Shown here: in pieces, positions 31,910 to 41,757 of the stretch
How the letters are laid out: each line of letters begins with the position of its first letter
How positions within the stretch are numbered: position 1 is the stretch's first letter
Source of the DNA: JANLYC01 sp963750495
GTDB lineage: Bacteria > Actinomycetota > Actinomycetes > Propionibacteriales > Nocardioidaceae
Length of the DNA stretch: 64,000 nt
Direction: 5' to 3'
NCBI GenBank assembly: GCA_963750495.1
Contig: CAVVQV010000004.1
Coordinates: 620,001 to 684,000, forward strand
Translations under genes and position numbers: made by a program
Notes under the pieces: model-generated
Told to the model about the DNA's origin: nothing
Seen by the model: only the letters and a program-made list of their open reading frames with translations
Databases searched by the model: none

Positions 31910-32065
31910 CGAGGCCCGATCCGCGCGCGCCCTGCCGTGCGCTCGTCCTGTTGGCGCTGCTACAAGCTCCAAAGCCCGGCCCCTTTACTCGAACTCCTGA
32001 GTCCGGAAAGCAAGGCGCGCCTTGCCAAGCTCCCACCGAGTCGCGCCAACATTGCCGCTGGCTCG

Positions 32066-32071
32066 TAGGCT
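32066..32071 (+). promoter_or_regulatory. -10 box (TAGGCT), first gene of the polysaccharide locus
   Basis: TAGGCT ends six bases before the GTG at 32078. Confidence 0.5.
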
Positions 32072-32077
32072 TCAGTC

Positions 32078-33319
32078 GTGAACGATCGGGGAACGCCACC
32101 GCCTGGCCTACCCCTTTTTGCGATGTTTGCAGCGGCTGCGTTGTTGCTGGGAGATGTCCTGGCCAGTGTCGGCTGGCAGGCGTTCGCAACCGTGGGAGTT
32201 GCAGCAGTGGGTTTAGTCCTGCTTCCGTACGCTTGGACATCCGCCGGGCGCGAAAGCAAGTCGGTCTCATCGCAGGGCAGGAGGATCGGCGGCGCGGAGC
32301 TGGCGTTGTGGGCGTTCGTGTTCTACTCCGGAGCCCTTCTCCTCATAGGTCCCAATAAGGAAGGACTGCAGAACTGGCTGGTCTGGCTCCTGCTACCCAT
32401 GACAGCCAGACTGGTAGCATCTGCGAGCGCGCCGAACTCACCTGAGCGCTTCCTAAAATGGTGGCGACGTACCGCAGTTGTATCCGCGTCCGTGTACCTA
32501 ACAAATGTTGCGCTGTTCGGTTTCGGATGGTCCGCAGGAATTTACTCTGCCCGCAGCGCAGGTTGGACAGCCGCAACGAGTTTGTCGCTGCTGGTCGCTT
32601 TCGCCGCCGTAGCTGGAGCGTCAGTGTGGCCAGCCGTCCTGGTGGCGGCCGCGTCAATCGCGAGTTTGAGCCGAACAGCGACCGTCATTTCGGCGGGATT
32701 GCTCGCCCTACTGTTTGCTGCCAAACAGCGGCGCTACCTCGGCCGAGCCCCGATGGCGCTGCTTGCGGTTCTTGCGTGTATCGCTAGCTACACAGCACTC
32801 TGGCGGTTCCCCGCGTTCAGGGATCGCTTTACTCAGGGTGATGCAGCATTCCAATTCGAAGGTATCCGTCTGAATACAAGTGGCCGAATGGAGTTATGGA
32901 CCACCACCCTTAGAGGAGCGTCAGAAACTCCGCTGTTCGGACATGGCCCCGGAGCAGTGCAACACTTCGTATTGCACCATTTTGGTACTATTGAGCATCC
33001 CCATAACGAATATCTGCGCCTATTTTATGACACAGGAACTATTGGCCTCTTGCTCTGGTTGACCGGACTCTCGGGGCTGATGTTGAACTGTTGGAAACAA
33101 TACAACACGGCAGTCGTTGCGATTGACAGAGCCGTGCATTTAGCAGCGCTGATTGGGCTGGCAGTCTTCCTTCTTGGATCGCTCACGGACAATCTAACCG
33201 TATATCTTGAGCGTCGTTCTCCCGTCGGCGCCGCACTAGGAATGAGCTTGGGGCGCATAGACCGAGAAGCCGCCCCCGAAGAATACGATCTGACCGAGGA
33301 GGCCCAAGAGCATGCCTAA
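32078..33319 (+). CDS. O-antigen polymerase/ligase family membrane protein (Wzy-like)
   Basis: A 413-residue polytopic membrane protein with about ten hydrophobic helices and a large outer loop before the C-terminal helices, the plan of Wzy polymerases and O-antigen ligases. The conserved loop motif is seen in LFGHGPGAVQHFVLHHFGTIEHPHNEYLRLFYDTG, whose PHNxYL is a hallmark of the family. It would link lipid-carried repeat units into polymer on the outer face. GTG 32078 has TAGGCT six bases upstream. It overlaps the flippase start by eight bases. Codon use becomes visibly more A/T-rich after the first ~100 codons. Confidence 0.88.
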   Translation: MNDRGTPPPGLPLFAMFAAAALLLGDVLASVGWQAFATVGVAAVGLVLLPYAWTSAGRESKSVSSQGRRIGGAELALWAFVFYSGALLLIGPNKEGLQNWLVWLLLPMTARLVASASAPNSPERFLKWWRRTAVVSASVYLTNVALFGFGWSAGIYSARSAGWTAATSLSLLVAFAAVAGASVWPAVLVAAASIASLSRTATVISAGLLALLFAAKQRRYLGRAPMALLAVLACIASYTALWRFPAFRDRFTQGDAAFQFEGIRLNTSGRMELWTTTLRGASETPLFGHGPGAVQHFVLHHFGTIEHPHNEYLRLFYDTGTIGLLLWLTGLSGLMLNCWKQYNTAVVAIDRAVHLAALIGLAVFLLGSLTDNLTVYLERRSPVGAALGMSLGRIDREAAPEEYDLTEEAQEHA

Positions 33320-34800
33320 CGGTTACGAAATTGGGAGCAGCGCTTCGGGAGATATCCAACCTCGACAAATCGTGCGCGGAGGTGTCCTTAATCTCGCAGC
33401 CGGCATAGCCACCGCGGCTCTCGCCTTCGGTTTTACTGTCCTGATCTCGCGGCAGTTAGGACCCAACGGCGCTGGAGTCTTCTTTCAAGCAGTCGGTGTA
33501 TTCTTCTATCCTCGCGGTCGTTTGCCAACTTGGAGCAGGCGCAACAGTTGTGCGAATGGTCTCTTCACATTTAGCGGTAGGGCGCCCGGACGGATTGGAA
33601 GTGGGCTGATTATTTCGCTGCTGCCTGCCGCTGTAATCTCGTTCGCCGTGGCTGGCGTTTTGTTCTCGATGAGTGGACGCATCTCAGAACTACTTGTTAA
33701 AGACGGAAATGCGAGAGATCTACAGACGTACTTGACTGTATTCAGTCTCTTACTTCCAATAGCGACAATTGCTGCTGTTCTCCTCGCAGCCACCCGCGGT
33801 TTTGGACGAATGGTCCCCACGGTGCTACTGGAGAACGTAGGTAAATCCGGGCTTCGGTTTCTCTTCGCGGCCCTAGGGGCCGCGGTTGGCATGTCCCCGC
33901 TTGTCACGGGCGTGCTCTGGGCAGTCCCGGTTGGCGTCGCCCTAATAGTCGCGACGCCCTCCTAAGCGCCATAATGCGCAAGGCAGGGGCAGTAACGCTC
34001 TCACCGTTACGCCCGGCGGCGTGGAAGCGAATTCTGGAAGCTGTCGATACCCCAGTGGTTCGCAGAAATCCTGCAGCTTGCCGTGCTGTGGCTGGATGTT
34101 GTACTGCTCGGAGCGCTGGCATCGTCTCAAGACGCAGGAATCTACGCGGCCGTTTCACGCTTCGTACTGGCCGGAACCGTAGGCCTTGTGGCCCAAACAT
34201 CGTCTGGCGCCAGTATTGCAGGTCTCTTGTCGCAGACACGCGTACCCGAGGCTAGATCTCTTTACGGCGCCGCCGCGGTCTGGCTCGCTCTCGGATCCCT
34301 GCCAGTTCTTTTGACATGGCAATGTTTGCTCCACTTCTCTTAACGCGTCTCTTTGGCGCTAGTTACATCACGGAGCCATGGCGCTAGAGATTCTTGCGTT
34401 GGCTATGGCAGTTGACGTCGTGGTTGGCCCGGCTCTCCTCACGTTGCTGATGGGTGGATACAGTCAGTTGTTCTGCTGAATGAGAGCCTAACCTTCTGTG
34501 CAAATGTGGGGTTGAACTTCCTGTTGATTCCTTCGCTGGGTTTGGATGGCGCAGCGATTGCATGGGCCGCGAGCCTCGTCCTGCAGAACATCTTCGCCCT
34601 CTAGCCCAGGTAAACCGTTTATGGAAAATTCGCCCGAGAGGACGCCAAGTAGTTCGAATTGCCTTTGCAGCACTAATCCTGTTTGGCCTCGGAGGATGGA
34701 CCGCAGTAAATCTTGCTGGACAAAGTATGGTCGCATTTTGTCTGTTATACCATCGCGGGCACTCTCTACTGCATCTTGATTTGGACTCAGCGTGAGGTTT
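33312..34800 (+). pseudogene. polysaccharide flippase (Wzx-like), multiply frameshifted
   Basis: The gene starts at ATG 33312, overlapping the polymerase stop. The first ~60 residues (VLNLAAGIATAALAFGF, ISRQLGPNGAGVFF) are those of an oligosaccharide flippase, a 12-14 helix exporter of lipid-linked repeat units. The protein then continues in changing frames: SILAVVCQLGAGATVVRMV near 33505, back to the first frame near 33590, LLSAIMRKAGA near 33960, IPQWFAEILQLAVLWLDVV near 34040, then NFLLIPSLGLDGAAIAWAA near 34510. At least seven one-base changes are needed. Between them the residues remain flippase-like, so sequence error is as likely as decay. The 3' boundary is approximate. Confidence 0.75.
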
Positions 34801-34802
34801 AC

Positions 34803-35845
34803 GTGTTTCGGTACTGCGATCAGCTCTTAGGGGTCGCGCGTGAATTACGTCTCAACCAAGCCAATACGAGGGATCTCGCAGAACGAATTCCCGTCCTTTA
34901 TCTAGGTGGGGAAGGACGCAGCGGCAGTACGTTGATCTCGGCACTGATCGGGCAACGACCGGGCCATTTCTCGATCGGTGAATTCCGAGGGGTATGGCAA
35001 GCTGCAATCACCAACGAGCTGTGTGGGTGCGGCCACCCCTTCGCCGATTGCTCGTTTTGGCGCAAGGTAGGAGAACTGGCATTCGGAGGATGGGAGATAC
35101 GCGGATCCAGTCCGCATGCTGGAGCTGGATGCCAAATACAATCGGCACCGACACATCTGGCGAACCGCGCTACCAGATGGCGTCGCGCCACACACGTCTG
35201 ACCTGAACGAGTACCTTGAGGTACTTGGGTTACTCTACTCGACCGTTCACCAACTTACTGCGGGTGCGGTAATCGTAGACTCGACGAAAGATGCTGCATA
35301 CGCGTTCACGTTGAACAGAGTCACAAGTATTGACCTACACGTTGTCCACCTGGTGCGGGACAGTCGCGGGGTTACCTATTCGTGGCAAAAACGGCATGTT
35401 GAGCGCCCCGAGTACGATAACCATCCCCATCTGCGAGGAACATATATGCGGTACCGGACACCTTGGGTCGCCGTGTTGGAATGGAATTCGAAGAATCTTC
35501 TCTTTCATTGTTTGGGCATGCTCGGCGTCCGTAGGCTTCTCGTTCGTTACGAGGCCTTCATGAGTCAACCTGCATCGGGCCTCGATCGTATTATGTCGTT
35601 TTCTGTAGATGGGCCTGTCCACGAAGAACTGTGGTGTCCCAGAAGGAGCGCAGGAATTCGAGTATCTAGCATCGCCTCATCACACCCTGGGAGGTAATCG
35701 AGTTAGATTTGCCCGGGGGGCAATAAAGGTAATTCCCGACTTTGAATGGCGAACTGCTATGTCGACTCGGCAGAGGATGCTGGTATATCTTCTTAGCGCG
35801 CCACTGTTGGTCAAATACGGCTATCACAGAAGTCGAGGTCGCTAA
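34803..35845 (+). pseudogene. sulfotransferase family protein, frameshifted
   Basis: Three overlapping frames together encode one sulfotransferase of about 345 residues. The 5'-phosphosulphate loop is VLYLGGEGRSGSTLISALIG; the 3'-phosphate motif is VIVDSTKD and VVHLVRDSRGVTYSW. These bind the donor PAPS. The frame changes near 35105 and again near 35620. The exact start is unclear: the frame is continuous with the flippase tail, and GTG 34803 is a guess. In this locus it would sulphate the polysaccharide or its repeat unit. The DNA is clearly lower in GC than the flanks. Confidence 0.7.
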
Positions 35846-36989
35846 TTGCCCCATCTTGCATCGTCACGCGTTGACGAAAACGTGAGCGCCGACCTCCAGA
35901 AACGGGTCATTCTCGCGGAAGCCTCCTTCGGGGAGAATTCTTGGGCCTTCGATGCTTGATCACGTGACACGGCTCTCAACGCCTGCGGGTCCCTCAGCAG
36001 CCGCGCAAGAATTTCTGCTATGGCGCGGTGGTCCCCCTCGGGAAACACGGCGTGCCCCGTACCTACAGTCTCAGGAAGATCCCCGCTATCGGAGACCAGG
36101 CAAGGAAGGCCGATGGTCATAGCTTCGGCTACAGCCCTGCCGAACTGTTCCGCGAGATCGGGAAGAGTCAGTGATGGTTGGATCAGGCATGAGGAGTTGG
36201 CCATCAAAGCGGCGAGCGATTCAGGCAATACATTGCCTCTAAAGACAGCGTTGACTCCAACTTCCTCGGCGAGCTACGAAGTTCAAGCTCTTGAGGTCCA
36301 TCTCCGCAAAGGACAACGCGAATTCGCTCCTTGAAGCTTAGCAACGAGACAGCCCTAATGACCGAATCAAATCCTTTCATGGGCACCAGACGACCGACAA
36401 GAAGAATCGTGTAATAATCTTCCTGGGACTCTGCACCGATCCAAAGGCGCTCGCGAAATGGGCGCGGAGGAATGATTGCTGGGATAGCAAGTATCGGCAG
36501 GCTCGGGCTAGCGATGGCTTTCACGTGATTGGCTCCCCCCACGTTCCAGCTCGCGTAGCCGGCAATCCGTTTGAGCGCACGCTTCACGAGAAGATCCCTT
36601 GCCGTGGACTCGACCCGGTTGCCATGACGCCAGATGTTTTCTGCGCCGTGAATCACCACCGGGGCGGGGAGGCTGAGTGCTTCTTGCGCTGTCAATCCCC
36701 AAAGTTCGCCGTTCACATGGAGCAGATCGGGACCGAAGTCCGCGAGGGTCCGCCGAAGCCTCCGCAGATGTCGCCATATCAGCCCGCGGCCGAAGTCCAG
36801 CTCGCGCAATCCAACCGTTCCGGCCCTAAGCGATGCGTTTGACATGGACTGGCGCGAGCCGATTAGGACGAGCTCGCCCACGTGTGCCCGACATGCCTCC
36901 CACAAGTCGTTGTCGGTCTCGACAAGACTCGTACTCACCACTGCGATCCGCGCATTCCTCAGCATTGGCAATCCCAACATTCCTTGCAA
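35842..36989 (-). pseudogene. glycosyltransferase family 4, one frameshift
   Basis: The N-terminal part (36989 to about 36270) has ARIAVVSTSLVETDNDLWEAC and the start of the donor domain, ILLVGRLVPMKGFDSVIRA and RVVLCGDGPQELEL. The C-terminal part (to 35842, other frame) supplies SLTLPDLAEQFGRAVAEAMTIGLPCLVSDSGDLPE, the nucleotide-sugar EX7E region. Joined by one frame change near 36270 they give a standard GT4 retaining glycosyltransferase of about 380 residues. A further in-frame ORF upstream (37208-37017, starting MRNMNVLFMPGPTAVASRQ) ends at a TGA in the same frame and may be the true N-terminus cut by a stop. Confidence 0.75.
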
Positions 36990-37245
36990 AGTTCCTGCTT
37001 GCTGGCCGTTCGACAGTCAAGCATCGCAGCCAGTTGCTCGACCCACAGCCCAACGGGGTGCGGGCAAGACGCCCAGAGCAAGCGTGTCGGCGACCGGGGC
37101 CGGAGGTGTTCCCACAGTGGCGGTAAGGGCTTGAGTCAGGTTTCCCCCGCATTGACGACTTGCTACCGCCGTCGGACCCGGCATGAATAGAACATTCATG
37201 TTTCTCATCTTTCACGCCTGGCCGATTGCGTGATCCGGCGCTCTG

Positions 37246-38241
37246 TCAGTGCGCGGTAGGAAGATGGGCCAGGAACTGGCGGTCAGTGTCGACCATCAGG
37301 CAAGCCAGTTCTTGCGCCCGCGTGTCCGGCTTCCAGCCGAGCAGCTCCTCCGCCTTGGACGCGTCCCCGATCAGCGCGTCGACCTCGCTGGGACGCTCGT
37401 ACTTCGGGTCGTAGCGCACGATGCTCGGCCCAGTCGAGACCCGCGTGCTCGAAGGCGTACTCCAGGAACTGCCGGACGCTGACCCCCTCACCGGTGGCCA
37501 CCACGTAGTCGTCGGGGTGTCGCACTGGAGCATCCGCCACATCGCCTCGACGTACTCGGGGGCGTACCCCCAGTCGCGTACGGCGTCGAGGTTGCCCAGA
37601 TGCAGCCGGTCCTGAAGGCCCGCCTTGATCCGGGCCACCCCGCGGGTGATCTTGCGGGTCACGAAGGTCTCACCGCGGCGCGGGGACTCGTGGTTGAACA
37701 GGATGCCGTTGGTGGCGAACATCCCGTACGCCTCGCGGTAGTTGACCGTCGCCCAGTACGAGTAGACCTTGGCCGCGCTGTACGGGCTGCGCGGGTGGAA
37801 CGGGGTGCTCTCGTTCTGCGGGGGCGGGCTCGCGCCGAACATCTCGGAGGACGACGCCTGGTAGACCCGGGTCTCGATGCCGCTGGCCCGGATGGCCTCC
37901 AGCAGCCGCAGCGTGCCGAGCCCGGTGACGTCCCCGGTGTACAGCGGCGCGTCGAAGGAGACCCGCACATGGGACTGCGCGCCGAGGTTGTAGACCTCGT
38001 CGGGCTGGATGTCGCGCAGCAGGTTCACCAGCGCGACCCCGTCGGAGAGATCGGCGTGATGGAGCACGAAGGAGCGGTTCGCTTCCTCGGGGCCCTGGTA
38101 GATGTGGTCGATCCGCTCGGTGTTGAAGCTGGACGAGCGGCGTACCAGGCCGTGGACCGTGTAGCCCTTCTCGAGCAGCAGCTCCGCCAGGTACGAACCG
38201 TCCTGTCCGGTCACGCCGGTGATGAGCGCGGTCTTTGCCAT
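37246..38241 (-). CDS. gmd: GDP-mannose 4,6-dehydratase
   Basis: A 331-residue Gmd, the first step from GDP-mannose to GDP-L-fucose and related sugars. The Rossmann motif is ITGVTGQDGSYLAELLL; catalytic YxxxK lies in PYSAAKVYSYW, and PRRGETFVTRKIT is the GDP-mannose-binding stretch. ATG 38241 has AGGAG upstream. The stretch from about 37530 to 37430 is in the wrong frame: the alternative frame there reads DDYVVATGEGVSVRQFLEYA, the expected Gmd sequence, before the annotated frame resumes with VRYDPKYERPSEVD. Two compensating one-base changes thus corrupt about 30 residues. It is divergent from fcl. Confidence 0.88.
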   Translation of the reverse strand: MAKTALITGVTGQDGSYLAELLLEKGYTVHGLVRRSSSFNTERIDHIYQGPEEANRSFVLHHADLSDGVALVNLLRDIQPDEVYNLGAQSHVRVSFDAPLYTGDVTGLGTLRLLEAIRASGIETRVYQASSSEMFGASPPPQNESTPFHPRSPYSAAKVYSYWATVNYREAYGMFATNGILFNHESPRRGETFVTRKITRGVARIKAGLQDRLHLGNLDAVRDWGYAPEYVEAMWRMLQCDTPTTTWWPPVRGSASGSSWSTPSSTRVSTGPSIVRYDPKYERPSEVDALIGDASKAEELLGWKPDTRAQELACLMVDTDRQFLAHLPTAH

Positions 38242-38372
38242 GACTCCTCTCCTTCTGTGGCCGCCCTGCGGGCGTGTTCGGTTCACCGAAATCATCGCTG
38301 ATATCTGATGCGTGGCAATGGCGGTTCAAAGACGTCACCTCGCGGTGCCGGGCTGCTGGCAGAATCCGAGCC

Positions 38373-39368
38373 ATGACAGTACCGACCTCGCCGCGGCGAT
38401 CGCCGTTCGCCGCAGCGGAATCCGCCCGCCCCCTGACTGCGCCCCTGCGCTCAGCCAGATATTCGTCGCGGGCCACCGCGGCCTGGTCGGCTCGGCCCTG
38501 GTCCGCCGCCTCACCGCCGACGGCCACGAGGTGATCACCCGCGGCCGGGACGAGCTCGACCTGCGCGAGGCCGGCGCCGACCGAGGCGTTCCTGCGGGAC
38601 GACCCGCCCGGACGCCGTCGTGCTGGCCGCCGCCAAGGTGGGCGGGATCATGGCCAACAGCACGCGTACCCGGTGCAGTTCCTGGAGGACAACCTCCGCA
38701 TCCAGCTCGCCGTGATCGCGGGCGCGCACGCCGCCGGGCGTCGAGCGGCTGCTCTTCCTCGGCTCGTCGTGCATCTACCCCAAGCACGCCCCCCAGCCGA
38801 TCACCGAGGACGCGCTGCTCACCGGCCCGCTGGAGCCGACCAACGAGGCCTACGCGCTCGCCAAGATCGCCGGCATCGTGCAGGTCCAGTCGTACCGCCG
38901 GCAGTACGGCGCCTCGTACATCTGCGCCATGCCCACCAACCTCTACGGCCCCGGCGACAACTTCGACCTGGAGACCTCGCACGTCCTGCCCGCCCTGATC
39001 CGCCGCTTCCACGAGGCGAAGCGGGACGGCGCCGAGGAGGTCACCGCTGTGGGGATCGGGCAGCCCCCGGCGCGAGTTCCTCCACGTCGACGACCTGCGC
39101 CGCCGCCTGTGTGCGGCTGCTGGAGATCTACGACGGCGACGAGCCGGTCAACGTCGGCTGCGGCGAGGACCTCACGATCCGTGAACTCGCCGAGACCGTC
39201 GCGATGGGTCGTGGCTATCAGGGGGCGCTCGTCTGGGACACCTCCAAGCCCGACGGCACCCCGCGCAAGCTGCTCGACGTGTCCCGCCTGACCGCCCTCG
39301 GCTGGAAGGCAGAGATTGGGTTGCGGAGAGGGCTCGAGTCCACGTTTGCCTGGTATCTGAATCAGTGA
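38373..39368 (+). pseudogene. fcl: GDP-L-fucose synthase, multiply frameshifted
   Basis: Spread over three frames is a complete GDP-4-keto-6-deoxymannose epimerase-reductase: IFVAGHRGLVGSALVRRL (NADP site), DAVVLAAAKVGGI, LFLGSSCIYPKHAPQPI, EAYALAKIAGIVQVQSYRRQYG (YxxxK), MPTNLYGPGDNFD, and the C-terminal LLEIYDGDEPVNVGCGEDLTI to LESTFAWYLNQ. About six to seven one-base changes interrupt it, yet the encoded residues remain canonical throughout. With Gmd it would supply GDP-L-fucose. ATG 38373 is a likely start, itself out of frame with the core. Confidence 0.82.
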
Positions 39369-39378
39369 TGTCCTGTCG

Positions 39379-40554
39379 TCAGACCGGTTGAGGCCGACCA
39401 GGTTCCATAACCTGTTCGTACGCCCTGAGCAGTGATCCGAGGGCTGACTGTGGCGTGTGGCTCAGCAGATAATGCTGGCGACAACGAGCAGCCATATCTT
39501 CGTCGATCTGCGGGAGCACCCGCCCAAGTGCCAGGGCGAGATCGCTGGGGTTCGGAGGGACAGCCCAACCCACGTCAGGACTCACGGCGGACCCGATAGA
39601 GCCGCCCTCTGCCACCAAGACAGGCCGGCCATTTGCAAGCGCCTCGACGAAGACACGGGGCATCCCCTCGTACACGAGCGAAGGGATCACCACGAGCATC
39701 GCGGCCCCGTATTCCTCCGTGAGTGCCTCACCACTCAGCCAGCCGAGTGCCCGTACGGAGGAGTCCCGAGCAGCCAAGTCCTGGGCCGTGCCACGCAGCG
39801 GACCATCCCCCACCAGCCGAAGGGAAGCCCCGATCGATTGAACCCGAGGCCAGGCGTCGAGCAAGATCCCTGCACCTTTGGGCTCGTCCAGCCGCCCCAC
39901 GAACAAGACCTGCTTGCCTAGCGGCGCGGGCGGCCCGGGATCGGGCGCCCACGTCGGACGAACTTCGATCACATCGGCAGGGATGCCAGCAATAATCGCT
40001 CGCTGACGCATAAACTCTGTGAGAGCGAAGACTCGGCTGAGCCGGCGCCAGGTCCGCCGGTGGAGATGTTGCGAGGCCACCATGGGCACGGACTGAAGCC
40101 GCGATCCGCGATAACAGCCATGTCGGATGGCCGGCCAGTTCGTACGCGTACGAAGGCAGTCGTCGCAAGGTTTGCCGTCTCGGAGGTGGAGGCCGTTAAC
40201 GCATGCATGACGGTAGTTGTGCAAGGTCTGGACAACTGGGACTCCCGCGTCAGCGGCGACATTGACCACTGCTGGCGAGATCAGCGGGAAGACGTTGTGC
40301 ACGTGAACGACATCAGGCTTGAAGCTGCCGAGCAACCTCTTGAACTCGTGGACGCCCGTCCTGCTGTAGACGGGGCCCACACCAGTCTCGAGCTTGCCAA
40401 GAGCGGACATACCCTCGATCGAGTCGCTTGAGGGGAGAAAAGCTTCGACTTCAACACCTGCGTCGCGCAGGAGCGCCACCTCGTCGTCGACCACCTGGTT
40501 CTCTCCCGACGGGGCCGTGGACCGGTAGCGGTTATGGGCAATCAGAATTCTCAC
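39379..40554 (-). CDS. glycosyltransferase family 4 protein
   Basis: A 391-residue GT4 enzyme with two Rossmann domains: acceptor side ILIAHNRYRSTAPSGENQVVDDE and PDVVHVHNVFPLISP; donor side VLFVGRLDEPKGAGILLDAW, LVGDGPLRG and IPSLVYEGMPRVFVEALANGRPVL with the EX7E-type region. A Cys-rich insert (HACVNGLHLRDGKPCDDC) may bind metal, as in some group members. The GTG at 40554 overlaps the stop of the WecB-like gene (GTGA), so I prefer it to the longer frame from 40650. Intact, unlike many neighbours. Confidence 0.88.
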   Translation of the reverse strand: MRILIAHNRYRSTAPSGENQVVDDEVALLRDAGVEVEAFLPSSDSIEGMSALGKLETGVGPVYSRTGVHEFKRLLGSFKPDVVHVHNVFPLISPAVVNVAADAGVPVVQTLHNYRHACVNGLHLRDGKPCDDCLRTRTNWPAIRHGCYRGSRLQSVPMVASQHLHRRTWRRLSRVFALTEFMRQRAIIAGIPADVIEVRPTWAPDPGPPAPLGKQVLFVGRLDEPKGAGILLDAWPRVQSIGASLRLVGDGPLRGTAQDLAARDSSVRALGWLSGEALTEEYGAAMLVVIPSLVYEGMPRVFVEALANGRPVLVAEGGSIGSAVSPDVGWAVPPNPSDLALALGRVLPQIDEDMAARCRQHYLLSHTPQSALGSLLRAYEQVMEPGRPQPV

Positions 40555-41312
40555 GAACGACGCCGCCAGCACGCGGTGATGAAAACTGCGTTTCCGACCA
40601 GGTAACGCCGCCACAGTCTGCGCGGCTCGCTCGCGAAGCGGTGGAGCCATTCGAGGCCTGCACGGCTGACCCAGGCGGGGGCGCGTTGCTTGGTCCCCGC
40701 GGAGAAATCGAAGGCAGCCCCCACGGCGACAGCGGTCACTCCGGCCGACCTGGCAAGACGAACAGCCTCCACGTCCTGCTTGGGTGTGCCGAGTCCGACC
40801 CAGACGATGTCCGCGTCGGATTCCTTGATCCGCTGATCCTGCGCTTCCAGTTCGTCTTCCGTCATCGGTCTGAACGGCGGACTCTCGGCACCGGCTATCT
40901 GGGCTTCGGGGTAGCGAGATCTCAGACCTTGCTCCAGGGAAGTCAATACGGTTGGTGAGCCTCCGAGCAGAAAATGTCGTGGTCCACCAGGAGACGACGC
41001 CGCGAAGGCCGCCTCGAAGAAGTCTGGCCCGGAGACCTTAGTCAGTTTCGTACCGCCGCGTTCAAGCACACGACTGGCCCAGACCACCGACTGCCCGTCG
41101 GGAAGTCGAAAGTCAGAACTGCGCAGGAGTGCTCGATAGTCCTTGTCGCGGTCTGCGAGCGACAGGGTGAAGGCGTTGCAGAAGTGCATCGCAATGCCAC
41201 GGCTGGATGCCGCCGACCGGAACAACAGGTCCACCGCGCCGGGGAGGTCGGTCGAGACCAGCGAGATGCCCGCACACTCGACGGTGCTCATTTCAAGGTC
41301 CGGATCGTCCAC
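40551..41312 (-). CDS. WecB/TagA/CpsF family glycosyltransferase (GT26)
   Basis: A 253-residue GT26 transferase. Hallmarks are FCNAFTLSLADRDKDYRALL, LPDGQSVVWASRVLERGG, VSGPDFFEAAF, the GGSPTVLTSLEQGL stretch and DADIVWVGLGTPKQD. Family members add the second sugar (for example ManNAc, ManNAcA or glucose) onto an undecaprenyl-linked first sugar. The C-terminal amphipathic region (LEWLHRFASEPRRLWRRYL) is the usual membrane-association segment. GTG 41312 has a GGGAGG upstream. It is coupled to the GT4 gene downstream. Confidence 0.9.
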   Translation of the reverse strand: MDDPDLEMSTVECAGISLVSTDLPGAVDLLFRSAASSRGIAMHFCNAFTLSLADRDKDYRALLRSSDFRLPDGQSVVWASRVLERGGTKLTKVSGPDFFEAAFAASSPGGPRHFLLGGSPTVLTSLEQGLRSRYPEAQIAGAESPPFRPMTEDELEAQDQRIKESDADIVWVGLGTPKQDVEAVRLARSAGVTAVAVGAAFDFSAGTKQRAPAWVSRAGLEWLHRFASEPRRLWRRYLVGNAVFITACWRRRS

Positions 41313-41353
41313 ATGGCCTCCCTCGTGGCTGTCGGCATCGAATGGGGCAGACG

Positions 41354-41710
41354 CTACCGGGCTTGCGAGTGCCGTCCGTAGTCGTCCTCCAACCGGACGA
41401 TGTCGTCCTCGCCGGTGTACGCGCCCAACTGAATCTCTACAATCACGAGCTCAAGTGCGCCATCATTGGCAATCCGGTGTGGCGCACCCAGCGGAACCGC
41501 CACCGCCTCACCAACGCGCGCGACCCATCGACGATCACCGACCGTGCAGGTAGCCGCCCCGGCGACCACGATCCAGTGTTCAGACCGCTGGGCGTGCGTC
41601 TGGTAGGACAGTCGCGCGCCAGGCGCGACATGAATGCGCTTTACCTTGAACCCGTCTCGCTGGTCGAGGACATGCCACGACCCCCAGGGCCGGTCGGCGG
41701 AATCCAGCAT
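41354..41710 (-). CDS. cupin, mannose-6-phosphate isomerase type II-like
   Basis: A 118-residue single cupin resembling the isomerase domain of bifunctional ManC proteins: RPWGSWHVLDQRDGFKVKRI, then the metal ligands in LSYQTHAQRSEHWIVVAGAATCTVG and VPLGAPHRI. It would interconvert fructose-6-phosphate and mannose-6-phosphate, feeding GDP-mannose for Gmd. The separate guanylyltransferase part is not in the window. ATG 41710 is chosen over 41752. It lies between the sugar transferase and WecB-type genes on the same strand. Confidence 0.82.
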   Translation of the reverse strand: MLDSADRPWGSWHVLDQRDGFKVKRIHVAPGARLSYQTHAQRSEHWIVVAGAATCTVGDRRWVARVGEAVAVPLGAPHRIANDGALELVIVEIQLGAYTGEDDIVRLEDDYGRHSQAR

Positions 41711-41757
41711 GAAAGAACCCTTCGAACTAACTGATGGTTGCCCGCTGTGCAAGTAGG

